Shown: positions 1 to 6,128, counted from the first letter of the stretch. The stretch is DNA of 9,537 nt from a bacterium UBA4883 (GCA_002399225.1 DHDF01000017.1:1-9537), one strand, 5' to 3'. Numbers and translations are program-made. Notes: generated by a model from the letters alone, not told the origin.

Positions 1-258
1 GTTTCCCCGGCGGCGAACAACGGAAACGCGCCGGTATCCGGCGCTTCCACAGAGCAGAAAGCCAAATCCAATGGCTATCAGGGCGGCCAGGGATGCACGC
101 CGAACCGGTCCCGCTTCCCGGCTGAGACACCGGACGCGATGGCCTATGTTCCATTTCAGCAGCTCGGCACCACTTACCCCGCAGACCGCGGGCTGGTTTA
201 TGGGACAATTTTCCCCGAGCTGAATAAACCATTTTTAGGCGGAGGGATGAAAAAATGA
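1..258 (+). CDS. cotJA: Spore coat associated protein CotJA (5' end outside window)
   Basis: CotJA is a small protein of the inner spore coat, made in the mother cell with CotJB and CotJC. The frame is open from base 1 and stops at 256-258, so the start lies upstream. The conserved part is the C-terminal stretch from 'MAYVPFQQLGTTY' through 'GTIFPELNKPF', which matches the CotJA signature (AYVP-Q near the start, GTIFPEL-KP near the end). The roughly 45 residues before it are low-complexity, rich in Gly, Asn, Pro and Ser, and look like a species-specific N-terminal extension. The stop overlaps the cotJB start as ATGA (255-258), which indicates translational coupling. In Bacillus this operon is driven by the mother-cell factor sigma-E; the promoter is not in the window. 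Identification is from motif recognition and the cotJB/cotJC neighbours. Confidence 0.88.
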   Translation, partial: VSPAANNGNAPVSGASTEQKAKSNGYQGGQGCTPNRSRFPAETPDAMAYVPFQQLGTTYPADRGLVYGTIFPELNKPFLGGGMKK

Positions 259-512
259 GTGAACGGGAAGATTTAATGCGCAAAATCAGCGCCAATCAGT
301 TTGCTATGTGGGAACTTCATATCTACCTGGATACTCATCCCGGCGACTGTGAAGCTGCTGCCAAGCTGGAAGAATACCGGAAGGTCACAGACGGCCTGAC
401 AAAAAAATATGAAGCGGCCTATGGGCCGATCAACGAAACCACACAGAATACCAATCGCTGGGCCTGGATCGCTGAGCCCTGGCCCTGGGAACTGGACGAG
501 GAGGGAAAATAA
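255..512 (+). CDS. cotJB: Spore coat protein CotJB
   Basis: This 85-residue protein is the second member of the cotJ operon and a coat component thought to work with CotJC. The family pattern is clear: an N-terminal helix leading to 'ELHIYLDTHPGD' (about residues 20-31), a charged middle helix with KLEEYRK, 'KYEAAYGPI', and the tryptophan-rich C-terminus 'WAWIAEPWPWE'. Its length is normal for CotJB. The start at 255 has a GGAGGG ribosome binding site at 241-246, eight bases upstream, and overlaps the cotJA stop by four bases. The stop codon at 510-512 is immediately followed by the cotJC ATG at 513, with GAGGAGGG (498-505) inside the end of cotJB serving as cotJC's binding site. The gene is intact. 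Confidence 0.93.
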   Translation: MSEREDLMRKISANQFAMWELHIYLDTHPGDCEAAAKLEEYRKVTDGLTKKYEAAYGPINETTQNTNRWAWIAEPWPWELDEEGK

Positions 513-626
513 ATGTGGATTTATGAGAAAAAGCTGCAGTATCCCGTGAAAATCAAGACTCCGAATCCGGCTCTTGCCAAACTGATCATCTCACAGTACG
601 GCGGGCCTCATGGCTCACAGAGATGA
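513..626 (+). CDS. cotJC: CotJC, 5' part of split gene (manganese-catalase-like coat protein)
   Basis: This is the N-terminal part of CotJC, a spore-coat protein of the manganese catalase family. It begins with the highly typical 'MWIYEKKLQYPV' and runs through 'LAKLIISQYGGPHG', the first helix of the fold. After residue 34 the reading enters the inserted element and ends at a TGA (624-626), giving a 37-residue product with no metal ligand. The last cotJC bases are inside the 15-bp repeat 599-613. An identical repeat at 2928-2942 sits in the same codon phase of the downstream part. Joining 513-598 to 2928-3447 gives 606 bases, i.e. 201 codons plus stop, a normal-looking CotJC. The start is supported by GAGGAGGG at 498-505. 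In the inserted state the gene is non-functional; both halves are otherwise clean, which argues for reconstitution rather than decay. Confidence 0.93.
   Translation: MWIYEKKLQYPVKIKTPNPALAKLIISQYGGPHGSQR
599..613 (+). repeat. attL core, left 15-bp direct repeat
   Basis: CGGCGGGCCTCATGG is identical to 2928-2942. It encodes the end of Tyr, then Gly-Gly-Pro-His and part of Gly in cotJC. The likely crossover dinucleotide is GG at 603-604, flanked symmetrically by GGC (600-602) and GCC (605-607). Outside the core on the cotJC side is CATCTC (587-592). On the element side are ATGGCT (610-615, overlapping the core) and AGAGATG (619-625). Confidence 0.9.
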
Positions 627-697
627 AAAGGAAATTTTCCCGCTTCCCACCGCATAGAATAGAAATAATCTTCTTAAAGAAACCGGAGGAATCCAAG

Positions 698-1177
698 ATG
701 ACAGAACTTCCGTATGACCGTAAGGGAGCCGTTGCCTATGCCAAGCGGTGGGCACTGGGCCGGAATCCGCAGTATTACAATTTTGACGGCATGGGCGGCG
801 ACTGTACAAACTTTGCCTCTCAGTGTGTGTTCGCGGGGTGCGGCGTGATGAATTACACCAAAGACGCTGGCTGGTACTATCTTAGCCCGGACAACCGGGC
901 CGCCGCCTGGAGCGGCGTTGAATTTCTGCATGATTTCCTGGTTGCCAACCGCGCCGCGGGACCCTTCGCTGTAGAAAGCAGCGTGGAAAAGGTTCAGCCG
1001 GGCGATTTGGTTCAGCTTGGCAACGGCGACCATTTTTACCACACGCCCGTCGTGATTGCGGTGGAAGCAGGCGGCATTTACGTTGCCGCGCATACCTACG
1101 ATGTGTTTTTGAAGCCGCTGGACAGCTACTTTTTTTCCCAGGTCCGTTTCCTCCATATCGCAGGCGCTCGGAAATGA
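698..1177 (+). CDS. Amidase-domain (Amidase_6-like) protein carried by the element
   Basis: This 159-residue protein resembles the 'putative amidase domain' family of Firmicutes (Pfam Amidase_6), a cysteine-dependent papain/NlpC-like fold whose members are thought to hydrolyse amide bonds, often in peptidoglycan. Visible motifs are 'MGGDCTNFASQC' with the likely nucleophile Cys36, 'WYYL' (59-62), 'PGDLVQL' (101-107), 'FYHTPVVI' with His115 as the probable catalytic His, 'AAHTYD' (130-135) and the terminal 'RFLHI'. It is a lone domain: there is no signal peptide, transmembrane segment or wall-binding module, so it would be made in the cytoplasm. The ATG at 698 is chosen because GGAGGA (685-690) lies seven bases upstream; the frame is open further upstream but has no binding site there. 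It begins 84 bp inside the left attachment site and could be transcribed by read-through from the cotJ promoter. Its role in the element is unknown. Confidence 0.85.
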   Translation: MTELPYDRKGAVAYAKRWALGRNPQYYNFDGMGGDCTNFASQCVFAGCGVMNYTKDAGWYYLSPDNRAAAWSGVEFLHDFLVANRAAGPFAVESSVEKVQPGDLVQLGNGDHFYHTPVVIAVEAGGIYVAAHTYDVFLKPLDSYFFSQVRFLHIAGARK

Positions 1178-1203
1178 AACCGATTTTTAACGGATCAGCC
1201 CGG

Positions 1204-1422
1204 TCATGTCTGCCCGGAATACTCTTTTTCGGCGCGCCGCAGCCGCGCAAGGTCCTGCCGGAGCTGCTTTTCCCGCATAAGATATTCCCGGTCGGAAATC
1301 GCCCGGAACCGGCAGCTTTCGCCGGGAATCTGTTCAAAGACCGCCTCTCTGCGCAGATCAAAGGCTCCGGAAGGGCCGGGCGCATAGCTTTCGCCTGTAA
1401 AGCGGTATGGCTTTCTCCCCAT
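1204..1422 (-). CDS. Small 72-residue protein of unknown function (antisense within the element)
   Basis: I do not recognise this protein. It is basic and arginine-rich. The first 35 or so residues contain Pro and Gly, and the C-terminal half ('REYLMREKQLRQDLARLRRAEKEY') should be one amphipathic, charged helix, possibly a dimerisation or DNA-contact helix. It is the only good candidate in the roughly 330 bp between the amidase and the recombinase. Its start is supported by GGAGGG on the minus strand (at about 1430-1435), seven bases upstream. Its third codon positions are mostly G or C, like the neighbouring genes. It converges with the amidase gene, with a 26-bp gap and no clear terminator. 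Small proteins beside serine recombinases are sometimes excision-directionality factors (SprB in SPbeta is one), so that is a possible role. No sequence similarity supports it. Confidence 0.55.
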   Translation of the reverse strand: MGRKPYRFTGESYAPGPSGAFDLRREAVFEQIPGESCRFRAISDREYLMREKQLRQDLARLRRAEKEYSGQT

Positions 1423-1505
1423 AAAACATCCCTCCGCCCTATCTATACGGGGGATGCGGTTTGTCCTATCCCTCTTTCCGGCCGGGCCAAAGGAGAGAAA
1501 AGTCC

Positions 1506-2903
1506 ATGGTGAAGACCGCGGCGGCCTACATCCGCGTTTCCACCAGCGATCAGATGGAATACAGCCCTGACAGCCAGCTTGCCTGCATTCTCGAGTATGC
1601 CCGGAAGAATGGATACCGTCTGCCGGAAGAATATATTTTCCGGGAGGAAGACGGCGTGAGCGGCCGGGGCGCGGAAAAGCGCACGGAGTTCCGGCGAATG
1701 ATTGCGGTTGCGCAGCGCAGGCCGCGCCCGTTCGACTGCATCCTGCTGTGGAAGTTCAGCCGGTTCGCCCGCAGCCGGGCCGACAGCGTCCTCTACAAAA
1801 CCATGCTGCGCCGGCGCGGGATCGATGTGATCTCGGTCAGCGAGCCGCTGGGCGGGGAAAAGACCTCTATCCTGGTGGAAGCGATGATCGAGGCGATGGA
1901 TGAATATTACAGCGTCAATCTCGCCGAAGAAGTCCGGCGCGGCATGAAGGAGAAAGTATCGCGCGGGGAGCCGGTCACCGCGCCGCCGTTCGGCTACCGG
2001 CTGAGGGAAAAGCATTTTGTCCCGGAGCCACGGGAGGCTGCCGCAGTCCGGCTGGTATACGCCGGCTTTGCCCGCGGCGTTTCCCCTGCCGAACTTGCGG
2101 AAAAGCTCAACGCGGCGGGCCTGTGCACCCGCCGCGGCGGCCGATGGGAGGCGCGTGGGATACGCTATCTTCTGAAAAATCCAGTTTACCGGGGCGCGCT
2201 GCGGTGGAATCCAAACGGATCACTGGGACGTGGTCCCAAAAAGGAAGAGACTCTTCTGACGCAGAACTGCCACGGGCCGATTGTCTCGGAACCACTGTGG
2301 GATGCGGTTCAGAGCCGCTTTTGTCCGGAAATAACCCGCAGGCGGACGGCCCCGCCCTACATGCTCTGCGGGCTGGTTTACTGCTCCAACTGCGGTTCTC
2401 TTCTGGTCCCGTCCTCCTCCGGCAGTATGCAGTGCAGCGGATACAGCCATGGCCTTTGCAGGGTTTCACACTGCATCTCCACCGCAAAGCTTGAGGCAAT
2501 GGTGACCGTCCTGCTGGAAAAAGATTTGCAAGCGACATCCCTGCGAATTCTCCCGCTTTCCACAGCGGAAAAGCAGGAAGAGTACACGCTTCTCCGCCGC
2601 CAAGGGGAACAGGAGCAAAGCCGTCTTTCCAGGCTGCGGGAAGCCTATTTGAGCGGTGCGGAACCGCTGAAGGAGTACCTGCGGGAGCGGAAAAAAATTG
2701 AGGACACCTGCCGCACCTTGCAGTTGGAGCTGAAACGGACTGCGGGCAGGCCGCAGGAAAAGGGCGTTGAGACGACCAACCTTATTCAGCTGCTGCGGGG
2801 GAATGAAATTCCGCCGGATCGGAAAAATATTCTGCTGAGAGCGCTGATTCAGAAAATTATATTTGACCGCAAGGCCAATTGCATCCGCCTGTATTATAAG
2901 TGA
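1506..2903 (+). CDS. Large serine site-specific recombinase (SpoIVCA/SprA type)
   Basis: This 465-residue enzyme should cut and rejoin DNA at the element's attachment sites. The N-terminal resolvase domain (about 5-150) has 'AAYIRVSTSDQ' with catalytic Ser12 and Arg10, 'EDGVSGR' (48-54) and 'WKFSRFARSR' (82-91) with the conserved arginines. The 'Recombinase' DNA-binding domain follows (about 158-275), including 'PPFGYR' and 'GIRYLLKNPVYRG'. Next is a zinc ribbon with Cys293, Cys296, Cys310 and Cys318, then a coiled coil (about 355-412) of the kind that controls integration versus excision. The length suits a compact large serine recombinase. ATG 1506 is preferred to the open TTG at 1461 because AGGAGAG (1491-1497) precedes it and the protein then begins just before the resolvase strand. 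I see no convincing promoter in 1423-1505. Transcription from cotJ is plausible, since the gene points the same way. Confidence 0.95.
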   Translation: MVKTAAAYIRVSTSDQMEYSPDSQLACILEYARKNGYRLPEEYIFREEDGVSGRGAEKRTEFRRMIAVAQRRPRPFDCILLWKFSRFARSRADSVLYKTMLRRRGIDVISVSEPLGGEKTSILVEAMIEAMDEYYSVNLAEEVRRGMKEKVSRGEPVTAPPFGYRLREKHFVPEPREAAAVRLVYAGFARGVSPAELAEKLNAAGLCTRRGGRWEARGIRYLLKNPVYRGALRWNPNGSLGRGPKKEETLLTQNCHGPIVSEPLWDAVQSRFCPEITRRRTAPPYMLCGLVYCSNCGSLLVPSSSGSMQCSGYSHGLCRVSHCISTAKLEAMVTVLLEKDLQATSLRILPLSTAEKQEEYTLLRRQGEQEQSRLSRLREAYLSGAEPLKEYLRERKKIEDTCRTLQLELKRTAGRPQEKGVETTNLIQLLRGNEIPPDRKNILLRALIQKIIFDRKANCIRLYYK

Positions 2904-2927
2904 TTTTTTTTGCCGCAGGGAGCCATT

Positions 2928-2942
2928 CGGCGGGCCTCATGG
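2928..2942 (+). repeat. attR core, right 15-bp direct repeat
   Basis: This is identical to 599-613. The central GG is at 2932-2933, between GGC (2929-2931) and GCC (2934-2936). On the element side AGCCAT (2921-2926) is the exact inverted partner of ATGGCT at 610-615. On the cotJC side GAGATG (2944-2949) is the exact inverted partner of CATCTC at 587-592. Pairing the ends rebuilds symmetric attP and attB sites. Confidence 0.9.
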
Positions 2943-3447
2943 AGAGATGGGGGCTTCCCTGCGGTATCTCAGCCAGCGCTACACGATGCCGAACCCGGAG
3001 CTCAAGGCGATCCTGACGGATATCGGGACCGAAGAACTTGGTCACCTAGAAATGGTCGGCACCATCGTCTATCAACTCACGCGCAACCAGACTCCGGAAC
3101 AGATCAAAAAGGCCGGCTTTGACGCTTACTTTATTGACCACACAACGGGCATCTACCCGTCCGACGCCTCAGGAAATCCCTTTAATGCCGCCACGCTTGC
3201 CTCCACCGGAGATTCCATCGCGGATATTCATGAAGATCTTGCGGCAGAGCAAAAAGCGCGCCTGACTTATGACAACATCCTGCGTTTTTGTGACGACGAT
3301 GTCGATGTGCGCGACGCGATCCGCTTTCTGCGGGAGCGCGAAGTGGTGCATTATCAGCGTTTTGGGGAGGGCCTTCGGATCGTCACCGACAGTCTGGATC
3401 CCAAAAACTTTTATGCATTTAATCCACAGTATGACAAAAAAGCATAA
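2928..3447 (+). CDS. cotJC: CotJC, 3' part of split gene (manganese-catalase-like coat protein)
   Basis: This carries residues 29-201 of the reconstituted CotJC, beginning within the shared repeat. It holds the dimetal site expected from the manganese catalase family. In rejoined numbering the likely ligands are Glu35 (in 'GEMGASLRYL', just after the junction), Glu65 and His68 (in 'TEELGHLEM'), Glu136 (in 'LAAEQKAR') and His170 (in 'REVVHYQRF'). No stop or frameshift is present. In the inserted arrangement this part has no credible start: the frame stays open back to a TTG at 2863 inside the recombinase gene, without a ribosome binding site, and the first ATG (2947) is already past Glu35. It should therefore be silent until the element leaves. 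A hairpin terminator follows 15 bp downstream. CotJC homologues are abundant coat proteins, and catalase activity is reported for some clostridial ones. Confidence 0.94.
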
Positions 3448-3462
3448 GAATCCAGGTACGGA

Positions 3463-3500
3463 AACGCCGGCACCTTTCCTTTTTTGGGGGTGCCGGCGTT
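3463..3500 (+). terminator. Hairpin terminator after the cotJ operon
   Basis: A perfect 12-bp stem (AACGCCGGCACC at 3463-3474, GGTGCCGGCGTT at 3489-3500) has a 14-base loop that contains a T run. Four more pairs (GGAA/TTCC) extend it across one bulged A. There is no long T tract downstream, so termination may be less efficient than at a classic intrinsic site. It lies 15 bp after the cotJC stop. Confidence 0.75.
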
Positions 3501-3572
3501 CCTATATCAACAGTTAATTTTTGCTTGTCAGATTAAAAAATTGATGAAAAAAATAAAAAGTATGTCGTTTTC

Positions 3573-3581
3573 TGTTATACT
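3573..3581 (+). promoter_or_regulatory. Candidate extended -10 promoter for the antiporter gene
   Basis: TG (3573-3574), one base, then TATACT (3576-3581) forms an extended -10 element in an AT-rich stretch (3530-3600). No good -35 box lies at 16-18 bp. It would give a leader of about 85 bases before the GTG at 3675. I see no known riboswitch fold in that leader. Confidence 0.5.
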
Positions 3582-3674
3582 ATAAAAATAAATAATTCTA
3601 ACGGGGGATGGGAAAAACGAAAGTCAACAGGAAGAACATACCAAACGAAAAAGCAAAGGCAGGGAGGAAATAAC

Positions 3675-5228
3675 GTGCAACCTTTCTATGCGGGGTGGCT
3701 TTCTCTGCTGCCGCCGATCATCGCAATCGTGCTGGCTCTTCTGACAAAAGAAGTTATTGCGTCTTTAATGATCGGAATTCTGTCCGGCACGCTTCTGTAT
3801 TCGATTGGAATGGGGTTGAATCCGCTTGCCGGAACGATAGGAACGGCCTTTGAACTCATGGTCAAGAAGGCCGATTTATACATCGTCATTTTCTGCTGCC
3901 TGCTGGGGGCGCTGGTCGCCGTCATTTCCCAGGCCGGCGGAAGCAGGGCCTACGGAAGATGGGCAACCTCTAAAATACGCTCCCGGCGAGCCGCCATGCT
4001 GTCGACCAGCCTGCTGGGAATCCTGATTTTTATCGACGATTATTTCAATTGCCTGACGGTCGGCACGGTGATGAAGCCGGTCACAGACAAGTACAAAGTC
4101 TCAAGGGCAAAGCTGGCCTATATTATCGATGCGACAGCGGCACCGGTCTGCATTATTGCCCCCGTTTCTTCATGGGCTGCGGCAGTGGGAAGCAACCTGC
4201 ACGCCACAGGGCATTTTGTAAGCGATTTTGCGGCGTTTATCGCAACGATTCCCTATAATTTGTACGCCATTCTGACTTTGGTGATGGTCATTACGGTCTG
4301 CCTGACGAACCTTGATTTCGGCCCGATGGCGGAGCGGGAGGCCAAGGCCGCGGGCGGAGATCTCGGCGCGGTTGCGGCCCCGGGCGAAGCGGACAGAAAA
4401 GAGTCGAAAAAAGGAACGGTGGCAGACATGCTTTTACCGATCGGGTTCCTGATTTTCTTTTCCGTCGTAGGAATGCTCTACAACGGCGGCTACTGGGGCG
4501 CCGATCCGAAATTCCGCCACAGCTTCGGGGCGGCATTTGGCAACTGCACGGCTGCTTCTGCGTTGACCTGGGGATGCTTTGGGGCGCTCTGTGTTTCGGC
4601 CCTTCTGTTTCTGCCCCGCCGCCTGATGACGTTTCAGGATTTTATGAAAGGCATTACGGAGGGGATCAAGTCCATGGTGCCGGCCTGCGTGATCCTGCTG
4701 CTGGCCTGGACGATCAGCGGCGTGTGCCGCGATCTGCTGCAAACCGCCGAATTTGTAAAAAATTCGTTGGGCAGCTCTCTTCCGGGCGGGCTTCTTCCCG
4801 CGATCATCTTCGTGGTTGCGGCATTTCTCAGCTTTTCAACAGGAACCGCATGGGGAACGTTTGGAATTCTGATCCCGATTGCCGTCCCGATCGCGGAAGC
4901 CGTTGCGCCGAACCTTCTGGTGGTGTCGCTTTCCGCCATTCTGGCGGGAAGCGTGTTCGGGGACCACTGCTCCCCGATCTCCGACACCACGATCCTTTCC
5001 TCCACGGGCGCGGGATGTCAGCATATCGAACATGTTTCGACTCAGTTGCCCTATGCGCTGCTGGTGGCGGCCTGCTGTGTGGTGGGATATCTGGTGGCCG
5101 GGTTTACGAACGCCAACCTTTGGCTGACCCTCGGTGCCTCTCTTCTCATGCTTTTTGCGGCCATTGCCATTCTGCACCGCAGGTCCCGGACCAAACAGGT
5201 TCCCGTCTCTGCGGGCGGTCAGCCGTAA
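3675..5228 (+). CDS. nhaC: NhaC-family Na+/H+ antiporter
   Basis: This 517-residue integral membrane protein belongs to the NhaC family of Na+/H+ antiporters, which exchange cytoplasmic sodium for external protons and support pH and sodium homeostasis. It has roughly 11-12 hydrophobic segments across its length. Family signatures include 'FIDDYFNCLTVGTVM' followed by 'YKVSRAKLAYIID' and 'APVSSWAA' in the first half, then 'FSTGTAWGTFGILIP' and 'GDHCSPISDTTILSSTGAG' in the second half. The acidic pair in IDDYFN and the Asp/His of GDHCSP lie in membrane loops typical of the cation path. A hydrophilic cytoplasmic loop with many Glu, Lys and Asp residues falls around 215-250. The GTG start at 3675 is supported by GGGAGG (3662-3667). 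It appears to be a single-gene unit. Its end overlaps the convergent lipoprotein gene by 10 bp. Some NhaC relatives (MleN, TetA(L)-like roles) exchange other substrates, so sodium specificity is inferred from the family. Confidence 0.92.
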   Translation: MQPFYAGWLSLLPPIIAIVLALLTKEVIASLMIGILSGTLLYSIGMGLNPLAGTIGTAFELMVKKADLYIVIFCCLLGALVAVISQAGGSRAYGRWATSKIRSRRAAMLSTSLLGILIFIDDYFNCLTVGTVMKPVTDKYKVSRAKLAYIIDATAAPVCIIAPVSSWAAAVGSNLHATGHFVSDFAAFIATIPYNLYAILTLVMVITVCLTNLDFGPMAEREAKAAGGDLGAVAAPGEADRKESKKGTVADMLLPIGFLIFFSVVGMLYNGGYWGADPKFRHSFGAAFGNCTAASALTWGCFGALCVSALLFLPRRLMTFQDFMKGITEGIKSMVPACVILLLAWTISGVCRDLLQTAEFVKNSLGSSLPGGLLPAIIFVVAAFLSFSTGTAWGTFGILIPIAVPIAEAVAPNLLVVSLSAILAGSVFGDHCSPISDTTILSSTGAGCQHIEHVSTQLPYALLVAACCVVGYLVAGFTNANLWLTLGASLLMLFAAIAILHRRSRTKQVPVSAGGQP

Positions 5229-6043
5229 GCTGCGACTGAAGAGGCGTTTTTTGCGCTTTCCGGCAGGCGAACGGGGGGAGCGGAGCCAATTTTGCCGATG
5301 GTCCCAGACACGGTGCATTTTGTAACATGAACGGAAACCTGGCTTCCGTCGATTTTCTGAAAGATCTGGTTGACCGCGCTGGTGAAATCGGCATCCATCC
5401 GGACAAGCTGCCCGGTGTCTTTGTCAATGTAGCAGTAACCGTACAAATCGGGCGCGCTGTCCAGCAAAGTCTGAACCACCGTGCCGGAATGGCTGGACAT
5501 GCCGGTCGTGGATGCAATCTGCTCCACGGCGCTGCGCAGGACTTCACTGCTGAGTTTCATCTCGATTTTATGCACTTTGCGGGAGCTGATCGTCGTTTCC
5601 CTCACATAATTCTGGCTTTCCGCTTCGTTCAGCACGCGCAGCAGGTCTACCTGCGCGGACGGGGATGTGTCCAGATTGCCCGCATCGGTTTTCTGCCAGA
5701 CGCCGTTGGGCTTACAGTAGAAGAAGAGCTTTCCTCCTTCGGTTACGGTATAAGTTTCGTTGGTGTCCGGGGTTCCGTCGGTCTGAAGTTTCTGAACCGA
5801 TTTCAGGCCGAATGGTTTTGCCATGTAGGTGATTCCATTGGAAGAAGAGAAAGTATGCTGAGCGCCGTCCGCGGTAAACACCAGTTCCCGGTGGAAACCG
5901 GATTCGCAGTTCTGAAGGGAGTCCGCATTCGATTTTGCCTCGCGCAGGAGGACTCCGGCGTCGGGGGAATGAGAGCAGCCGCTGAGTGAAAACGCGGCCG
6001 CAAGGAAAAAAAACAGGGGGAACAGATGACAGATCCGTTTCAT
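5219..6043 (-). CDS. Lipoprotein of unknown function (LolA/DUF6612-like fold suspected)
   Basis: This 274-residue protein begins with a lipoprotein signal peptide: basic 'MKR', a hydrophobic core, and lipobox LSGC with the lipidated Cys at 23. It should be anchored to the outer face of the membrane. The mature part is a beta-rich pattern of short alternating strands with motifs such as 'GITYMAKP', 'KLFFYCKPNGVWQKTD' and 'DLYGYCYIDKDTGQLVRMDADF'. This resembles clostridial lipoproteins that carry a LolA/LppX-like half-barrel, which often bind a hydrophobic ligand or sense the envelope. I recognise this only by overall pattern. The ATG at 6043 has AGAGG eight bases upstream on the minus strand and a near-consensus promoter. 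The 3' end overlaps the antiporter gene by 10 bp, so the two convergent messages would be antisense at their tips. No obvious terminator separates them. Confidence 0.85.
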   Translation of the reverse strand: MKRICHLFPLFFFLAAAFSLSGCSHSPDAGVLLREAKSNADSLQNCESGFHRELVFTADGAQHTFSSSNGITYMAKPFGLKSVQKLQTDGTPDTNETYTVTEGGKLFFYCKPNGVWQKTDAGNLDTSPSAQVDLLRVLNEAESQNYVRETTISSRKVHKIEMKLSSEVLRSAVEQIASTTGMSSHSGTVVQTLLDSAPDLYGYCYIDKDTGQLVRMDADFTSAVNQIFQKIDGSQVSVHVTKCTVSGTIGKIGSAPPVRLPESAKNASSVAAYG

Positions 6044-6079
6044 TTTGTACCTCTTTCCGATTCAATGACATTGGTTCCC

Positions 6080-6108
6080 ATTATAATTGCTTTTGGGTCC
6101 GCCTGCAA
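6080..6108 (-). promoter_or_regulatory. Sigma-A-type promoter for the minus-strand lipoprotein
   Basis: On the minus strand, TTGCAG (6108-6103) is followed after exactly 17 bp by a perfect TATAAT (6085-6080). Transcription would start near 6073, giving a leader of about 30 bases before ATG 6043. Its -35 box lies 20 bp from that of the divergent promoter. Confidence 0.8.
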
Positions 6109-6128
6109 CAGGATTCCCCTCCTGCGGC

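Larger units (their letters stand above)
599..2942 (+). mobile_element. Serine-recombinase intervening element in cotJC (skin-like)
   Basis: The element is bounded by a perfect 15-bp direct repeat, CGGCGGGCCTCATGG. It would excise as a 2,329-bp circle carrying one repeat copy. Its contents, left to right, are an amidase-domain gene (698-1177, +), a small minus-strand ORF (1204-1422) and a large serine recombinase (1506-2903, +). The recombinase stop is 24 bp from the right repeat, the usual place for an integrase gene next to its attachment site. No transposase, terminal inverted repeats, replication, capsid or conjugation genes are present, so it is neither an IS nor a complete phage. Excision restores the cotJC frame exactly. 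The known parallels are skin in sigK (recombinase SpoIVCA) and the SPbeta prophage in spsM (SprA), both removed in the mother cell. Whether this element is excised during sporulation is inferred, not shown. Confidence 0.92.

Noticed and set aside
1174..1512. Plus-strand open frame of 112 codons overlapping the amidase stop as ATGA
   Set aside because: The overlap looks like coupling. However, the product is a Pro/Gly/Arg/Ala-rich sequence with no domain pattern, it lies opposite the better-supported 72-residue ORF, and it runs into the recombinase start.
2904..2911. Run of eight T after the recombinase stop as an intrinsic terminator
   Set aside because: No stable hairpin precedes it. It more likely belongs to the AT-rich flank of the attachment site.
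2863..2946. Possible independent start of the cotJC 3' part inside the end of the recombinase gene
   Set aside because: The frame is open back to a TTG at 2863, but there is no ribosome binding site. The residues before GGPHG do not resemble CotJC. The first ATG (2947) falls after the first metal ligand.
513..3447. Reading cotJC as an ordinary disrupted pseudogene hit by a transposon
   Set aside because: There are no transposase, terminal inverted repeats or short target duplication. The repeats are 15 bp, in frame, and symmetric around a GG suited to the serine recombinase, and both gene halves are undamaged.
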